Assembly (NCBI GenBank): GCA_001465025.1
Contig: LNDO01000073.1
Location: forward strand, 1 to 64,000
DNA length: 64,000 nt
Source of the DNA: Pseudomonas sp. Ga0074129
Lineage (GTDB): Bacteria > Pseudomonadota > Gammaproteobacteria > Pseudomonadales > Pseudomonadaceae
Reading direction: 5' to 3'
The notes beneath the pieces are model-generated. The model was given only the letters and a program-made list of their open reading frames with translations, did no database searches and was not told where the DNA came from. The position numbers and the translations under genes were made by a program. Positions 28,704 through 37,491 of the stretch are shown piece by piece; the stretch's first letter is position 1; each line of letters starts with the position of its first letter.

Positions 28704-29411
28704 TCAGCATCCAGCCAATTGCAACCAGCGCCGATAAAAGCCTTCGGCAACCCGGTTCAGGGCGCTGATTTTGGCAGGCAGATCTTCAAGCATCTGCGCC
28801 CGGCTTTGCTGACTAGGCTGCGAGGGATCGAGCAGGTGGTGCCAATCATCCAGCCATTGACGCACCAAGGCTTCGTCCATTTCCGGGTGGCCTTGCAACG
28901 CCAGCACCTTATCGCCCCAGGCAAACGCCTGATTGCTGCACCACGGGCTGTTCAGCAGGGGCTGCGCGCCCTCGGGGATGGCAAAGCTGTCGCCGTGCCA
29001 CTGAAAGATCGGGAACTGTTCAGGCAGGTGCTGCAACCAGGGGCTTGGCTGGGCTTGATCAAGACGCGTCATGGGCTGCCAGCCACTTTCGGTGTATGGC
29101 AAACGGGTAATCTCAGCCCCCAACGCCTTGGCCAACAGTTGCCCGCCAAGGCAGTGACCAATCAACGGAATATCGCGGCGAATCAGGTGCTGCAACGCCG
29201 CCACTTCGGTCTGAATCCAGGGCAACGGGTCATTCACGCTCATCGGTCCACCCATGATGGCCACGGCCTTAGGGCGGTCGAGGTCGATGCCGTCCAACTC
29301 GCCGAGATCAGCACGCAGCACGCTGAACGCATGTCCAGCCTGTTCCAGCACGGTGCCCAAATGGGCCGGCGGACAATAATCGATGTGGGTAAAAATCAGG
29401 ATGTCATTCAT
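28704..29411 (-). CDS. Class I glutamine amidotransferase-like protein
   Basis: This 235-aa GATase1 domain protein of the stand-alone GMP-synthase-like group has the nucleophilic Cys in IGHCLGGQLLA and the catalytic His with Glu in LQGHPEMDE. It would release ammonia from glutamine or hydrolyse a related gamma-glutamyl substrate. The start at 29411 (MNDILIFTHIDYCPPAH) is chosen over an in-frame codon 57 nt upstream. It lies about 300 nt upstream of the ATP-grasp operon on the same strand, so a functional link is possible but not shown. Confidence 0.85.
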   Translation of the reverse strand: MNDILIFTHIDYCPPAHLGTVLEQAGHAFSVLRADLGELDGIDLDRPKAVAIMGGPMSVNDPLPWIQTEVAALQHLIRRDIPLIGHCLGGQLLAKALGAEITRLPYTESGWQPMTRLDQAQPSPWLQHLPEQFPIFQWHGDSFAIPEGAQPLLNSPWCSNQAFAWGDKVLALQGHPEMDEALVRQWLDDWHHLLDPSQPSQQSRAQMLEDLPAKISALNRVAEGFYRRWLQLAGC

Positions 29412-29484
29412 GGGCCAAGTCTGCAGCAAAGAGCTGGCGTGGGTCGAGAAGCAATTGGCCTGAGACAATAATGAGGCTGAAACG

Positions 29485-29513
29485 ACACCGGCCAGCTTTT
29501 GGCTGGCCGGTGT
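29485..29513 (-). terminator. Hairpin after rraB
   Basis: A perfect 12-bp stem (29485-29496 with 29502-29513, loop TTTTG) lies 36 nt past the stop of the rraB-like gene. The minus-strand tail CGTTTCAG is weakly U-rich, so this is a probable but not ideal terminator. Confidence 0.6.
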
Positions 29514-29549
29514 TTGTACATAACAACCTGTTTAGAGCGTTACACCAGC

Positions 29550-29885
29550 TCAGGGTTGGCGGATTTCCTGGGTAACGCCCCAGCCGTCCAGTTTGCCGCC
29601 CAGGGGGGCGACGACCGATTCAAGGTCATGCTCAAAATCATCAATGCCACGGTAGGTGGCGAACATCACTTTACTGACTTGCAGGTGCCAAACGCCGTCA
29701 TCACGTTCGGTCACCAGGGCATGCAGGGATTCACCACGAAATTTACGGGTGGCCATTCTGGCCCGTTCTTCATCGGGGAAAAGGGCGTAGAACTCGATGG
29801 GATGGAAACTGGAGAAGTCAAAGCCCCCCTCCTTCATCCGCCGTAAAACCCCATTACTGACATCATCGTGCAAGGCTGTGCTCAT
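29550..29885 (-). CDS. RraB-family ribonuclease E inhibitor-like protein
   Basis: This 111-aa protein starts MSTALHDDVSNGVLRRMKEGGFDFSSF and fits the RraB (regulator of ribonuclease activity B) domain, a ferredoxin-like fold that in E. coli RraB binds and inhibits RNase E. GAGGAGT precedes the ATG. It is monocistronic, with a hairpin downstream. Whether it acts on RNase E here is inference from the family. Confidence 0.8.
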   Translation of the reverse strand: MSTALHDDVSNGVLRRMKEGGFDFSSFHPIEFYALFPDEERARMATRKFRGESLHALVTERDDGVWHLQVSKVMFATYRGIDDFEHDLESVVAPLGGKLDGWGVTQEIRQP

Positions 29886-30253
29886 GAAGTGGACTCCTCA
29901 GGCGATGGACTAAATGACAGGACGCTAAAAAATCAACGGGTGTCGATAGAGCGGAATACGACCTGTTAAACGCTTTCCCATTGCGACCGTCAGAACCTCG
30001 ACGGTGTTACGGCACCGATTGCTGTGCCGCCCGAGAATCAAGCGATGACGCCACTTGATGTGTCATAAGCCAGTCCTGAAATCAGGGCTGGTCAACGCAG
30101 GCATGTTCAGAGCGAACACGTCAGGAGCGTTAATTGCAGACTAGTCCCATCGCAGGTGGTTTGCCCAGCGAAATATCCGTGGCAGGCCAATCACAGCCCA
30201 GGCACAGATATTTCGCGGCTAAAGCCCCTCCCACGGTTTAACATCCAAGGCCG
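29886..30253. other. Gap with hairpin and REP-like element, no gene
   Basis: These 368 nt show no supported gene. They hold a 10-bp hairpin (CCAGTCCTGA and TCAGGGCTGG, near 30070-30092) and the REP-like element described separately. Confidence 0.45.
30168..30234. repeat. Pseudomonas REP-like element
   Basis: GCGAAATATC (30168-30177) is an exact inverted repeat of 30207-30216, followed by GCGGCTAAAGCCCCTCCCAC, which resembles the core of REP sequences widespread in Pseudomonas. It lies 20 nt from the end of the SDR gene. Confidence 0.65.
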
Positions 30254-31015
30254 TTAATCGCGGCTTAACCAGCCCATGATGCGCCGCGTGATCCAGGCTG
30301 GGGTGATTTGCCCCGACCAGTACAGCAGCTTGAATTGCAGGCTGATTGGTCGGTGAACCGCGCGGCTTTGGGTCTGCGCCCACGCCGCCTGCGCCACCGC
30401 CTCGGCTTGCAGGTTAACGCCCAAACGGCGCAACACCGGCGCTTGAAACCGCTGATTGTTGAGCATCGGTGTACTGACAAACGGCGGCATCAGGTCGGCC
30501 ACGCGAATGCCGTGCTTGGCCCATTCCAGATCCAGCGCCTCGGTCAACCCGCGCACGGCAAATTTCGAAGCTGAATAGCTGGCCAGGTGCGGCACGCCAT
30601 ACAGCCCCGAGGCAGAACCCATGTTGATGACCTGGGCATGGGCCGTGGCACGCAAATAGGGAAAGGCTACGTGGGTCATGGTGAGCACCCCCTGCACATT
30701 GATCTGCAGGATGCGCGCATGTTCGGCCAAATCGATCTCTTCGAAATGACCACACTGCAAAATCCCGGCACTGTTGAACAACAGGCGCAGTTGCCCATGG
30801 TGCTGGCTGCAGAACTCTCTCACGGCGCGCTCAGCCGCCAGCGCATCGGTCACATCCAGCGGCGCATGCCAGGCGTCGTCCAACTCCGCGGCCAACTCGG
30901 CCAGCGCCTGCGGGTTGATGTCCAGCAGCCCCACCTGCCAGCCCTGACGATGAAACAAGCGCGCCGTGGCGGCACCAATTCCGGAGGCTGCTCCAGTGAT
31001 CAGGATGGTGCTCAT
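30254..31015 (-). CDS. Short-chain dehydrogenase/reductase
   Basis: This 253-aa classical SDR has a cofactor motif TGAASGIGAA at the start, the NSAG segment, catalytic Ser in NMGSASGLYG and YSASK (Tyr/Lys). It probably oxidises or reduces an alcohol/ketone with NAD(P). The ATG at 31015 overlaps the preceding esterase stop by one base (TGATG), so it is translationally coupled. As last gene of the monooxygenase-esterase-SDR operon it may handle the alcohol released after ester cleavage. Confidence 0.88.
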   Translation of the reverse strand: MSTILITGAASGIGAATARLFHRQGWQVGLLDINPQALAELAAELDDAWHAPLDVTDALAAERAVREFCSQHHGQLRLLFNSAGILQCGHFEEIDLAEHARILQINVQGVLTMTHVAFPYLRATAHAQVINMGSASGLYGVPHLASYSASKFAVRGLTEALDLEWAKHGIRVADLMPPFVSTPMLNNQRFQAPVLRRLGVNLQAEAVAQAAWAQTQSRAVHRPISLQFKLLYWSGQITPAWITRRIMGWLSRD

Positions 31016-31944
31016 CAGCACCCCCGCTGGCGCAGAAATGTCACCACTTCGGCGATGGCAAAATCTGCCGCCTTCAAGGTGCCAGCGTAGGCTTGAAACA
31101 CGTGCCACATGTTCGGGTAGCGTTGCAGGCAAACGTCCACCCCGGCGGCCTGGGCTTTCTCGGCAAAACGCAGGCTGTCGTTGCGTAAAATCTCGTCTTC
31201 GCCCACCTGTAACAGCAGCGGTGGCAGCCCGTGCAAGTCAGCATACTGGGGCGACAAGCCAGAGTCGTCGTGGGCCAAACCGGGGGGGCAATACAGCGAC
31301 AGCGCTTGTTCGACCCAGGCGCGATTGATCAACGGATCACCGGCCGGTGGCTCGTGCAGGTGTGCGCCGGTAAAGTCGGTGACCGGGGAGAAACACACCA
31401 GCGCAGCAGGCTGCGGTCGGCCTAAATCACGCATACGCAAACTGCTGATCAGGCTTAGGTTGCCGCCTGCCGAATCGCCGCCGACGACGATTTGTTCAGG
31501 TGCATAACCCATTTCCAGCAAAGCCTCGATGGCTGCCACGGCATCATCTCGCGCCGCCGGGTACGGGTATTCCGGGGCCAGGCGGTAGTCCAGCGCGCAG
31601 ACGTCCATCTGCCCGCGCTTGGCCAGATGCGCGCACAACGCCCGGTGAGTATTCGCCCCGCCGATAATGTAAGCGCCACCGTGCAGATAGAGCATCACCG
31701 TGCCACATGCGTTGGCCGGCTTGTGCCATTCACAAGGCCGACCGCCCAGGGTACTGGCGCTACGGGTAATGCCGCGTGGCGACTTGCCCATGGTGGTCAG
31801 CACACGCAGCACCGCCCGCTGCCCGGCAATCGGCATGGGCGGGCGCACCAAACCACGGAACAACACCCGCAGCCCTGCACGTAACACCGTGCGCAGCAAC
31901 GCTTGATCAGCGGCTGGCGGGGTAAATTCAACGGGTGCAGTCAT
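31015..31944 (-). CDS. Alpha/beta hydrolase, hormone-sensitive-lipase family esterase
   Basis: This 309-aa hydrolase has the HSL oxyanion motif HGGAYIIGG, the nucleophile elbow GGDSAGGNLS, an Asp near QVGEDEIL and the His in MWHVFQAY. It overlaps the monooxygenase gene by 17 nt and the SDR gene by one base. In this setting it should hydrolyse the ester or lactone made by the Baeyer-Villiger enzyme; that is inference from context. Confidence 0.9.
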   Translation of the reverse strand: MTAPVEFTPPAADQALLRTVLRAGLRVLFRGLVRPPMPIAGQRAVLRVLTTMGKSPRGITRSASTLGGRPCEWHKPANACGTVMLYLHGGAYIIGGANTHRALCAHLAKRGQMDVCALDYRLAPEYPYPAARDDAVAAIEALLEMGYAPEQIVVGGDSAGGNLSLISSLRMRDLGRPQPAALVCFSPVTDFTGAHLHEPPAGDPLINRAWVEQALSLYCPPGLAHDDSGLSPQYADLHGLPPLLLQVGEDEILRNDSLRFAEKAQAAGVDVCLQRYPNMWHVFQAYAGTLKAADFAIAEVVTFLRQRGC

Positions 31945-33403
31945 AGTCGGCGAGCTCCGGAGCGCGGGTTTGTAGGCGGTAGGTGAAGGTGTAACCGGGC
32001 CAGTTATTGGTGCTTTTGCCAGAAGCGGTTTTGTACCAACTGGTGCAACCCTGCTCCCAGATGGTGTTGTGCGAACGCGCTTGAATACGCTGATTAAAAT
32101 CCTGCTGCACCGGCGCTTTCACATCCATGTAGCGTGCATTTTGTGCACGCAGCAGGTCCAGGCAACCGAGCACATAGCGGAACTGACTTTCCAACATGTA
32201 GATGATCGAGTTGTGTCCCAGGTTGGTATTGGGGCCGTACAAAATGAACAGGTTCGGGAAGCCGTTGACGCTGATGCCCTTGTAGGCTTCTGCGCCATCG
32301 CGCCAGGCTTGGTTCAACTCCTGCCCGCCGAGCCCGCGAATCTGCATCGGCGCGAGAAAATCCGTGGCGGCAAAACCGGTGCCGTAAATCAGCACATCGC
32401 AGGGATGCTCGCGGCCATCCGCGGTGATAATCGCATCGGCACTGACACGACGAATAGCGCTGCCGATCACGCTCACATTGGCCTGAGCCAGCGCCGGGTA
32501 GTAGTCGTTGCTGATCAGAATCCGTTTGCAGCCCATGGGGTAATCGGGCTGCAACTGCGCCCGCAGTTGCGGGTCCTGAATGTGTTGATTCAGATGCCGG
32601 TCGAAGCTGAAACGAAACAGCTTCATCAGCCAAGGCATGCTGATAAAGGCTAAGCCACGCACTTCGTGATACAGGTACTGCAGGCCACGATCGAGGCGTT
32701 GCAGCCACGGCATGCGCCGCATCAGCGCCAGCTCCCACGCCCGGTAGGGGCGATCCGGCTTGGGCAGCACATAGGCCGGTGAGCGCTGGAACAAGCTTAA
32801 CTGCGCCACCTTGAGCTGGATTTGCGGCACAAACTGGATGGCCGACGCACCGGTACCAATAACGGCGACCCGTTTGCCGGTCAGGTCAATGTCGTGACGC
32901 CAGCGCGCCGAGTGAAACGCTTGCCCCTGGAACTCGGCAATGCCGGGCAACGCCGGATACGCCGGCTGATTGAGCTGGCCGCAGGCGCTGATCAATATCG
33001 GGGCGGTCAATTGCTCGCCCGTAGTCAGCGTCACCTGCCATACACCGGCGGCCTCATCAAACGCCGCGGCGCTGACTTCACTGCGCAGGCGCACATGCTT
33101 GGCCAATCCGTACTTGTCCACGCAGTGCTGCATGTATGCGTGGATTTCCGCTTGCGGCGCAAACCGCCGGCTCCAGTCGGTTTTCGGCTCAAACGAATAG
33201 GAATACAGGTGCGAAGGCACATCACACGCCGCCCCCGGATAACTGTTGTCACGCCAGGTGCCACCAATGGCATCGGCCTTCTCCAGCAGTAAAAAATCGC
33301 TGATGCCGCTTTTCAGCAATTGAATGGCCATGCCAAGGCCGCCGAAGCCTGTGCCGATAATCAACACCTGGCAGGTCTGGGATGGATGGGCTGTGTTGTG
33401 CAT
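31928..33403 (-). CDS. Flavin-binding Baeyer-Villiger-type monooxygenase
   Basis: This 491-aa protein has an FAD Rossmann motif IGTGFGGLGMA near the N-terminus, a second NADPH motif VIGTGASAIQ, and FQGQAFHSARWRHD, which fits the FxGxxxHxxxW fingerprint of Baeyer-Villiger monooxygenases. It inserts oxygen next to a ketone to give an ester or lactone. It heads an operon with an esterase and an SDR and faces an AraC regulator, a common arrangement for ketone breakdown. The actual substrate cannot be told from sequence. Confidence 0.9.
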   Translation of the reverse strand: MHNTAHPSQTCQVLIIGTGFGGLGMAIQLLKSGISDFLLLEKADAIGGTWRDNSYPGAACDVPSHLYSYSFEPKTDWSRRFAPQAEIHAYMQHCVDKYGLAKHVRLRSEVSAAAFDEAAGVWQVTLTTGEQLTAPILISACGQLNQPAYPALPGIAEFQGQAFHSARWRHDIDLTGKRVAVIGTGASAIQFVPQIQLKVAQLSLFQRSPAYVLPKPDRPYRAWELALMRRMPWLQRLDRGLQYLYHEVRGLAFISMPWLMKLFRFSFDRHLNQHIQDPQLRAQLQPDYPMGCKRILISNDYYPALAQANVSVIGSAIRRVSADAIITADGREHPCDVLIYGTGFAATDFLAPMQIRGLGGQELNQAWRDGAEAYKGISVNGFPNLFILYGPNTNLGHNSIIYMLESQFRYVLGCLDLLRAQNARYMDVKAPVQQDFNQRIQARSHNTIWEQGCTSWYKTASGKSTNNWPGYTFTYRLQTRAPELADYDCTR

Positions 33404-33502
33404 TGTTATAACCCCAATTGAACGTCTGGCAGCATCCTACGTGTGCAGTGAGCGCCAGGGTTATGGCATAGTCGGCCAACCTATTGTGAATTTCGGACAA
33501 GC

Positions 33503-34519
33503 ATGTTCTGCAGCCACCCCAAACGCAGCATCACCACCCTGCAACTGCTCACCCAGCTGGGCTTGGAGCACGGCCTGGACCTGCACACCTGCCTGGATGG
33601 CTGCGGGCTTACGCCGCTGCAATTGGCTGACACGCAGCATGAAATCGAACCGCAGCAGGAACTGCGCATGGTCGCCAACCTCACGCAGGCATTGGCGCAC
33701 ATTACCGATCTCGGCTTGCAAGCCGGTTTGCGTTATCAGCTCACCACCTATGGCATCTGGGGTTATGCCATGCTCAGCAGCCAGAGTTTTCGTCAGGCTG
33801 CTGAACTTGGGCTGCGCTATCTGGACCTGACCTTTGCCCTCACCCAGATCAGCCTCAGCGAAGACGAAGAAGAGGCCCACCTGCACTTTGCCGATGAACA
33901 CCTGCCCAGCGCCCTGCGTGACTTTCTGGTGCTGCGTGACAGCGTTGCCGTACTGGTCATTCAGCGTGAGTTGACCAGCCGCGCCATCACTCTGAGTCAG
34001 GTACACCTGCGCATGCCTGCACCCGCAGACCCAAGGCCGTTTATTGAGCAATTTGGCGTACTGCCGCACTTTGCCAGCACCTCTAACCGCATCAGCTTTG
34101 CCCGCACCTTGCTGGATGCACCCTTGCCACGCGCCAACCCAGCCATGGCCAAACTCTGTGAGGAGCAATGCCAGGCACTGTTGGCCAAACGACGCGTGCG
34201 CAGTGGCCTGGCCGGCCGGGTGCGCGATCTTCTGTTACGCCAACCGGGCTATTTGCCAGACATGGAACAGGTGGCCAAGACCCTTAACCTCAGCAGCCGC
34301 ACCCTGCGCCGTCGTTTGCTGGAACAAGGCAGCAGCTTTCGCCAGTTACAGGAAGAAGTCCGCCAAACCCTGGCCGAAGCGTTGCTCAGCAACAGCACCC
34401 TGAGCCAGGCGCAGATCGCCGAACGCCTGGGCTACAGTGAGGCGGCGAATTTCCTGCACGCCTTTAAACGCTGGAAAGGTCAAACGCCACAGGATTACCG
34501 TCGCCTAAGCAATCGCTAA
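33503..34519 (+). CDS. AraC-family transcriptional regulator
   Basis: This 338-aa regulator has an N-terminal ligand-sensing domain of the AraC-binding type (about residues 20-210) and a C-terminal pair of helix-turn-helix motifs (VAKTLNLSSRTLRRRL and IAERLGYSEAANFLHAFKRW) ending in the typical GQTPQDYR. It is divergent from the monooxygenase operon, with a 99-nt shared promoter region, and likely controls it in response to a pathway compound. Confidence 0.92.
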   Translation: MFCSHPKRSITTLQLLTQLGLEHGLDLHTCLDGCGLTPLQLADTQHEIEPQQELRMVANLTQALAHITDLGLQAGLRYQLTTYGIWGYAMLSSQSFRQAAELGLRYLDLTFALTQISLSEDEEEAHLHFADEHLPSALRDFLVLRDSVAVLVIQRELTSRAITLSQVHLRMPAPADPRPFIEQFGVLPHFASTSNRISFARTLLDAPLPRANPAMAKLCEEQCQALLAKRRVRSGLAGRVRDLLLRQPGYLPDMEQVAKTLNLSSRTLRRRLLEQGSSFRQLQEEVRQTLAEALLSNSTLSQAQIAERLGYSEAANFLHAFKRWKGQTPQDYRRLSNR

Positions 34520-34589
34520 TGGCCTGATTCAAGCCGCTGCCGCCTTTATGCTTTTGTCCTGTTAACAGTTATTTAGCTGCCATAATCCT

Positions 34590-34616
34590 TCAAGTAATGG
34601 CAAATTTGCGCCGATA
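34590..34616 (+). promoter_or_regulatory. Possible sigma28 (FliA) promoter
   Basis: TCAAG (34590-34594) and GCCGATA (34610-34616) are 15 bp apart. The GCCGATA element is exact for FliA and the spacing is within one base of the usual value. It lies 30 nt upstream of a chemoreceptor gene, the kind of gene this sigma factor serves. Confidence 0.55.
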
Positions 34617-34646
34617 CCGTACCTATCCCGTTATCAGGAGCCAAGC

Positions 34647-36089
34647 ATGCGACAGGGTTTTCTTGGGCAGTTCCTGCCACATGATTTGACCGATCAAACC
34701 AGCATTCTGCTGGCCCGCACCCTCGCCTTCAGCGCCATCTGCAGTGTCGTCATCGGCCTGTACAGCTGCATCAAATGGGGCCGCTTGGGCAATGACGTGC
34801 TGATGTACGGTTCGCTGCTGCTGGTATTGGGAATGCCACTGATGCTGCTAGTCATGCGCAGCGCCGTATTGCCCCTGAGCGTGGCGGCCAACATGGCGCT
34901 GGCGAGCATGGCCAGCTATTCGATGTTGCTGATCTATCAACTGGGCGGGTTGAACTCGGCGCATATTTATTGGCCAGCGGTGATCATTGTTTTCGCCTAC
35001 CTGTTGTCCGGCACCCGCAGTGCGATGTTCTGGAGCCTGGTGCAGGCACTGTTCGTGTTCTGGCTGATTCGCCTGGAACGAACAGGCGCTAGTCTGCCGG
35101 TGTTTGAACTCAGCCCGCGCGATGAAGCCGTCAACCTCTACTCAGGTTTTATCCTGCCAGTGCTCACCGTGTGGCTAGCGCAGTGGTACAGCGCCAACTT
35201 GCGTAGCCAGGCTTTGAATGATGCGGAAACAGCCCTGCGCGAATCACGCGAATTTGGCCAGCGCGCCGCGCAGAATCAAACGCAGTTGGCCAGCATGGTT
35301 GATGAAGTGCGCAGCACCGCCGGCGATCTGCTGCAAATGGCTGGTCAACTGCAACAAACGCTCGGCGGAATCCGCCAGCGCTGCCAGAGCATTGACCGGG
35401 ATGTGCAACAGCAAGCTGACGCCATGCAGCAACTCGATCTGTCATTGCACGATGTTCTCGCCAGCCTGGCCTCCAGCACCGGCCACATGCAGCAACTTAG
35501 TCAGGACACACAACACAGCAGTGGCCAGGTCAACGCCTGCGCCGAGCGCATGCATGATGCGCAAACCAGCATGCAGGCCATTCAGCAGAGCAATCAGCGC
35601 ATTGCCGAATCCATGCAGATGATCAGCGCCATCGCTCAGCAAACCAACCTGCTGGCGCTTAACGCCGCCATTGAGGCGGCGCGCGCAGGCGAGCATGGTC
35701 GCGGCTTTGCCGTGGTCGCCGACGAGGTGCGCAACCTATCGCAGCGCAGCAATGAAACCGCCACCACGGTGCAAAGCGTGCTGGGCCAGTCGCAACAAAT
35801 TATCGACACCGGCGCGGCGCAGGTAAGCGAAGTGAGTACGGCGCTGAGCAGCAATGCCAGCCTGACCGACAACCTCTCGCAGTCGATCTTGCAACACAGC
35901 AAGGCCTTGACCAGTGCCCATCAGCAATTACTGCATGTACGCGACACCAGCGCCGCTCAGCGCGAGGCCAGTGAGCGCCAACGTGCAGCCAGCGCCGATT
36001 TATTGCATGCACAGGAGTCATTGGTGCAACTGGGTGAGCAACTGGAACAGCTGTCGCATCAGCTGCATAAGCGGGTGGCTAAGGTTTAA
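34647..36089 (+). CDS. Methyl-accepting chemotaxis protein with multi-helix membrane sensor
   Basis: In this 480-aa protein, residues about 20-190 form five or six membrane helices with hardly any periplasmic loop, unlike classical receptors. There is no obvious HAMP domain. The cytoplasmic part is an MCP signalling domain with the hairpin tip [24 protein letters not shown] followed by [18 protein letters not shown]. It probably senses something within the membrane or membrane energetics. AGGAG precedes the ATG; a FliA-like promoter is upstream. Its end overlaps the convergent phosphatase gene by 11 bp. Confidence 0.9.
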   Translation: MRQGFLGQFLPHDLTDQTSILLARTLAFSAICSVVIGLYSCIKWGRLGNDVLMYGSLLLVLGMPLMLLVMRSAVLPLSVAANMALASMASYSMLLIYQLGGLNSAHIYWPAVIIVFAYLLSGTRSAMFWSLVQALFVFWLIRLERTGASLPVFELSPRDEAVNLYSGFILPVLTVWLAQWYSANLRSQALNDAETALRESREFGQRAAQNQTQLASMVDEVRSTAGDLLQMAGQLQQTLGGIRQRCQSIDRDVQQQADAMQQLDLSLHDVLASLASSTGHMQQLSQDTQHSSGQVNACAERMHDAQTSMQAIQQSNQRIAESMQMISAIAQQTNLLALNAAIEAARAGEHGRGFAVVADEVRNLSQRSNETATTVQSVLGQSQQIIDTGAAQVSEVSTALSSNASLTDNLSQSILQHSKALTSAHQQLLHVRDTSAAQREASERQRAASADLLHAQESLVQLGEQLEQLSHQLHKRVAKV

Positions 36090-36639
36090 CGCGCGCCAGC
36101 ACCTGTGCGGGCACAGTCAGCGGCAAAGCGAGTATCAAGCCCTCGCCCGAGGCCGGGAAAATCTCCGTCAGCGCAGTGATATTGACTTGGTGACTGACCA
36201 TCACTCGCGGCGCACCCATCGCGTAGGCGTTGATTTGCGCAACTAGTAACGCGGTTTGTTCGCGGGCGGCAGTTGGGGTTTGGAAGAATGAATCCAATGC
36301 TGGCAGTGCCTGGACGCTGCCCAAGTCCATTTCCCGCGCGGTGTCTTGCGCCCGGCACCAGCGGCTACTGAGCAACTGCGGGGTAATTTGCTGAGCGCGA
36401 AGCACAGCCCCCCAGCGCCGCGCCTGCTCACGGCCCGCTTGATCAAGGTTACGTTGAGTGCTGCAGTCGCCCAGTTGGAAATTCGCCGGGTCGCCCGTGC
36501 CTGGGGCAATGGCATGACGCATCAACAGCACGGCGCGACCTTCACGCAGCGCGGCCCAAGCCTGCTCGTCACTGGCCTGCCCTGCACTGCTGTAAAGCGC
36601 CAACGGCAGCAGCCACGAAACCAAGGCGCACCGACGCAT
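36079..36639 (-). CDS. Secreted histidine phosphatase-family protein
   Basis: This 186-aa protein of the phosphoglycerate-mutase/histidine phosphatase superfamily has a signal peptide ([20 protein letters not shown]). The core [10 protein letters not shown] carries the catalytic Arg-His, and [11 protein letters not shown] has the second His. It probably removes phosphate from a periplasmic substrate. The ATG overlaps the stop of the upstream small membrane gene (TGATG). Its 3' end overlaps the convergent chemoreceptor gene by 11 bp. Confidence 0.85.
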   Translation of the reverse strand: MRRCALVSWLLPLALYSSAGQASDEQAWAALREGRAVLLMRHAIAPGTGDPANFQLGDCSTQRNLDQAGREQARRWGAVLRAQQITPQLLSSRWCRAQDTAREMDLGSVQALPALDSFFQTPTAAREQTALLVAQINAYAMGAPRVMVSHQVNITALTEIFPASGEGLILALPLTVPAQVLARVKP

Positions 36640-36830
36640 CAGAACTTGACCGTACCGCGCGGCCCCAACAGCGCCCAAATAACCAAGCCAATGACCGGCA
36701 GCAGAACAATCAGCAGCACCCACAAGACCTTCATACCGGTTTCAGCACCACTTTTGATAATGCTGATAATGGCCCAGATGTTCAGCGCCAAAATAACCAG
36801 CCCTAATAATCCGTTTAGAAATGAACCCAT
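36639..36830 (-). CDS. PLD nuclease N-terminal domain small membrane protein
   Basis: This 63-aa protein has two membrane helices (about 5-24 and 34-54) and ends WALLGPRGTVKF, matching the short PLDc_N family, the membrane part of cardiolipin synthases found alone. No phospholipase domain is attached. AGGAG lies nine bases upstream of the ATG. It is coupled by one-base overlap to the histidine phosphatase gene. Confidence 0.85.
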   Translation of the reverse strand: MGSFLNGLLGLVILALNIWAIISIIKSGAETGMKVLWVLLIVLLPVIGLVIWALLGPRGTVKF

Positions 36831-36915
36831 CTGATCATGCTCCTGTGCGAGAAAGTCGCATAGCTAAGAGGGCATAGGGCGTGCAGAGTTCAAGGCGTGA
36901 GGCAAGCAGCCCGAC

Positions 36916-37464
36916 TCAGCCCTCATCTAAACCGGGCATCGCCCTAGCACAGGCACTGTTAGCTGGCAAAAAAGCCGCCTGTTGGGCGCTGGCAAACAGG
37001 CGCAGCAGCGCCACACGAGGGTGCTCGCCAACATCCAGCCAATGCACGCAGCCAGCCGGTAATTGCAGCAGGTCGCCTTTCTCGCACACCAGGCTGTAAA
37101 CGTATTCGCCAACATGCAGCGCCAGCAAACAACGACCCGCCAGCACATACAGCGCAGAGGCCGACTCGCACAGGCGCGGCTGAGCGAGTGTGGTGGCCAG
37201 TTCACTGCCTTCGCCGCGTTCATCACACAGGCTCAGCACATCCGCATGGGCAAAGCCGCAATGGCTGAGCAAATGCTCGACCTGCGCCTGGCAAGCAGCC
37301 AGCACCTCAGCGCCCGGCGTGCCCGCCACAACCGGCTGAGCAACGGGGTGCCGGGCGAATTGCACACCAACGCGGGCCAAGGTGCTGACAATGTCTTCGC
37401 TGTGTGTGAGCAACTTGTCCGGGTACTCAGGCGTGGACTGGTGGGTAACGGTGAGGCTGCTCAT
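36916..37464 (-). CDS. Acireductone dioxygenase-like cupin with lost metal ligands
   Basis: This 182-aa protein follows the acireductone dioxygenase (MtnD) pattern from the start (MSSLTVTHQSTPEYPDKLLTHSEDI) to CEKGDLLQLPAGCVHWLDVGEHP. The family binds Fe or Ni with H-x-H-xxx-E plus a later His. Here the first motif reads R-L-C-E-S-A-S, so by my alignment both His and the Glu are gone; only the His in VHWLD remains. It is probably not a working methionine-salvage dioxygenase. It lies 27 nt downstream of the MFS gene, where I recall mtnBDC in P. aeruginosa; mtnB and mtnC are not here. Confidence 0.75.
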   Translation of the reverse strand: MSSLTVTHQSTPEYPDKLLTHSEDIVSTLARVGVQFARHPVAQPVVAGTPGAEVLAACQAQVEHLLSHCGFAHADVLSLCDERGEGSELATTLAQPRLCESASALYVLAGRCLLALHVGEYVYSLVCEKGDLLQLPAGCVHWLDVGEHPRVALLRLFASAQQAAFLPANSACARAMPGLDEG

Positions 37465-37491
37465 ATCAAGGCTCTCAATTAGCAAACGGGG

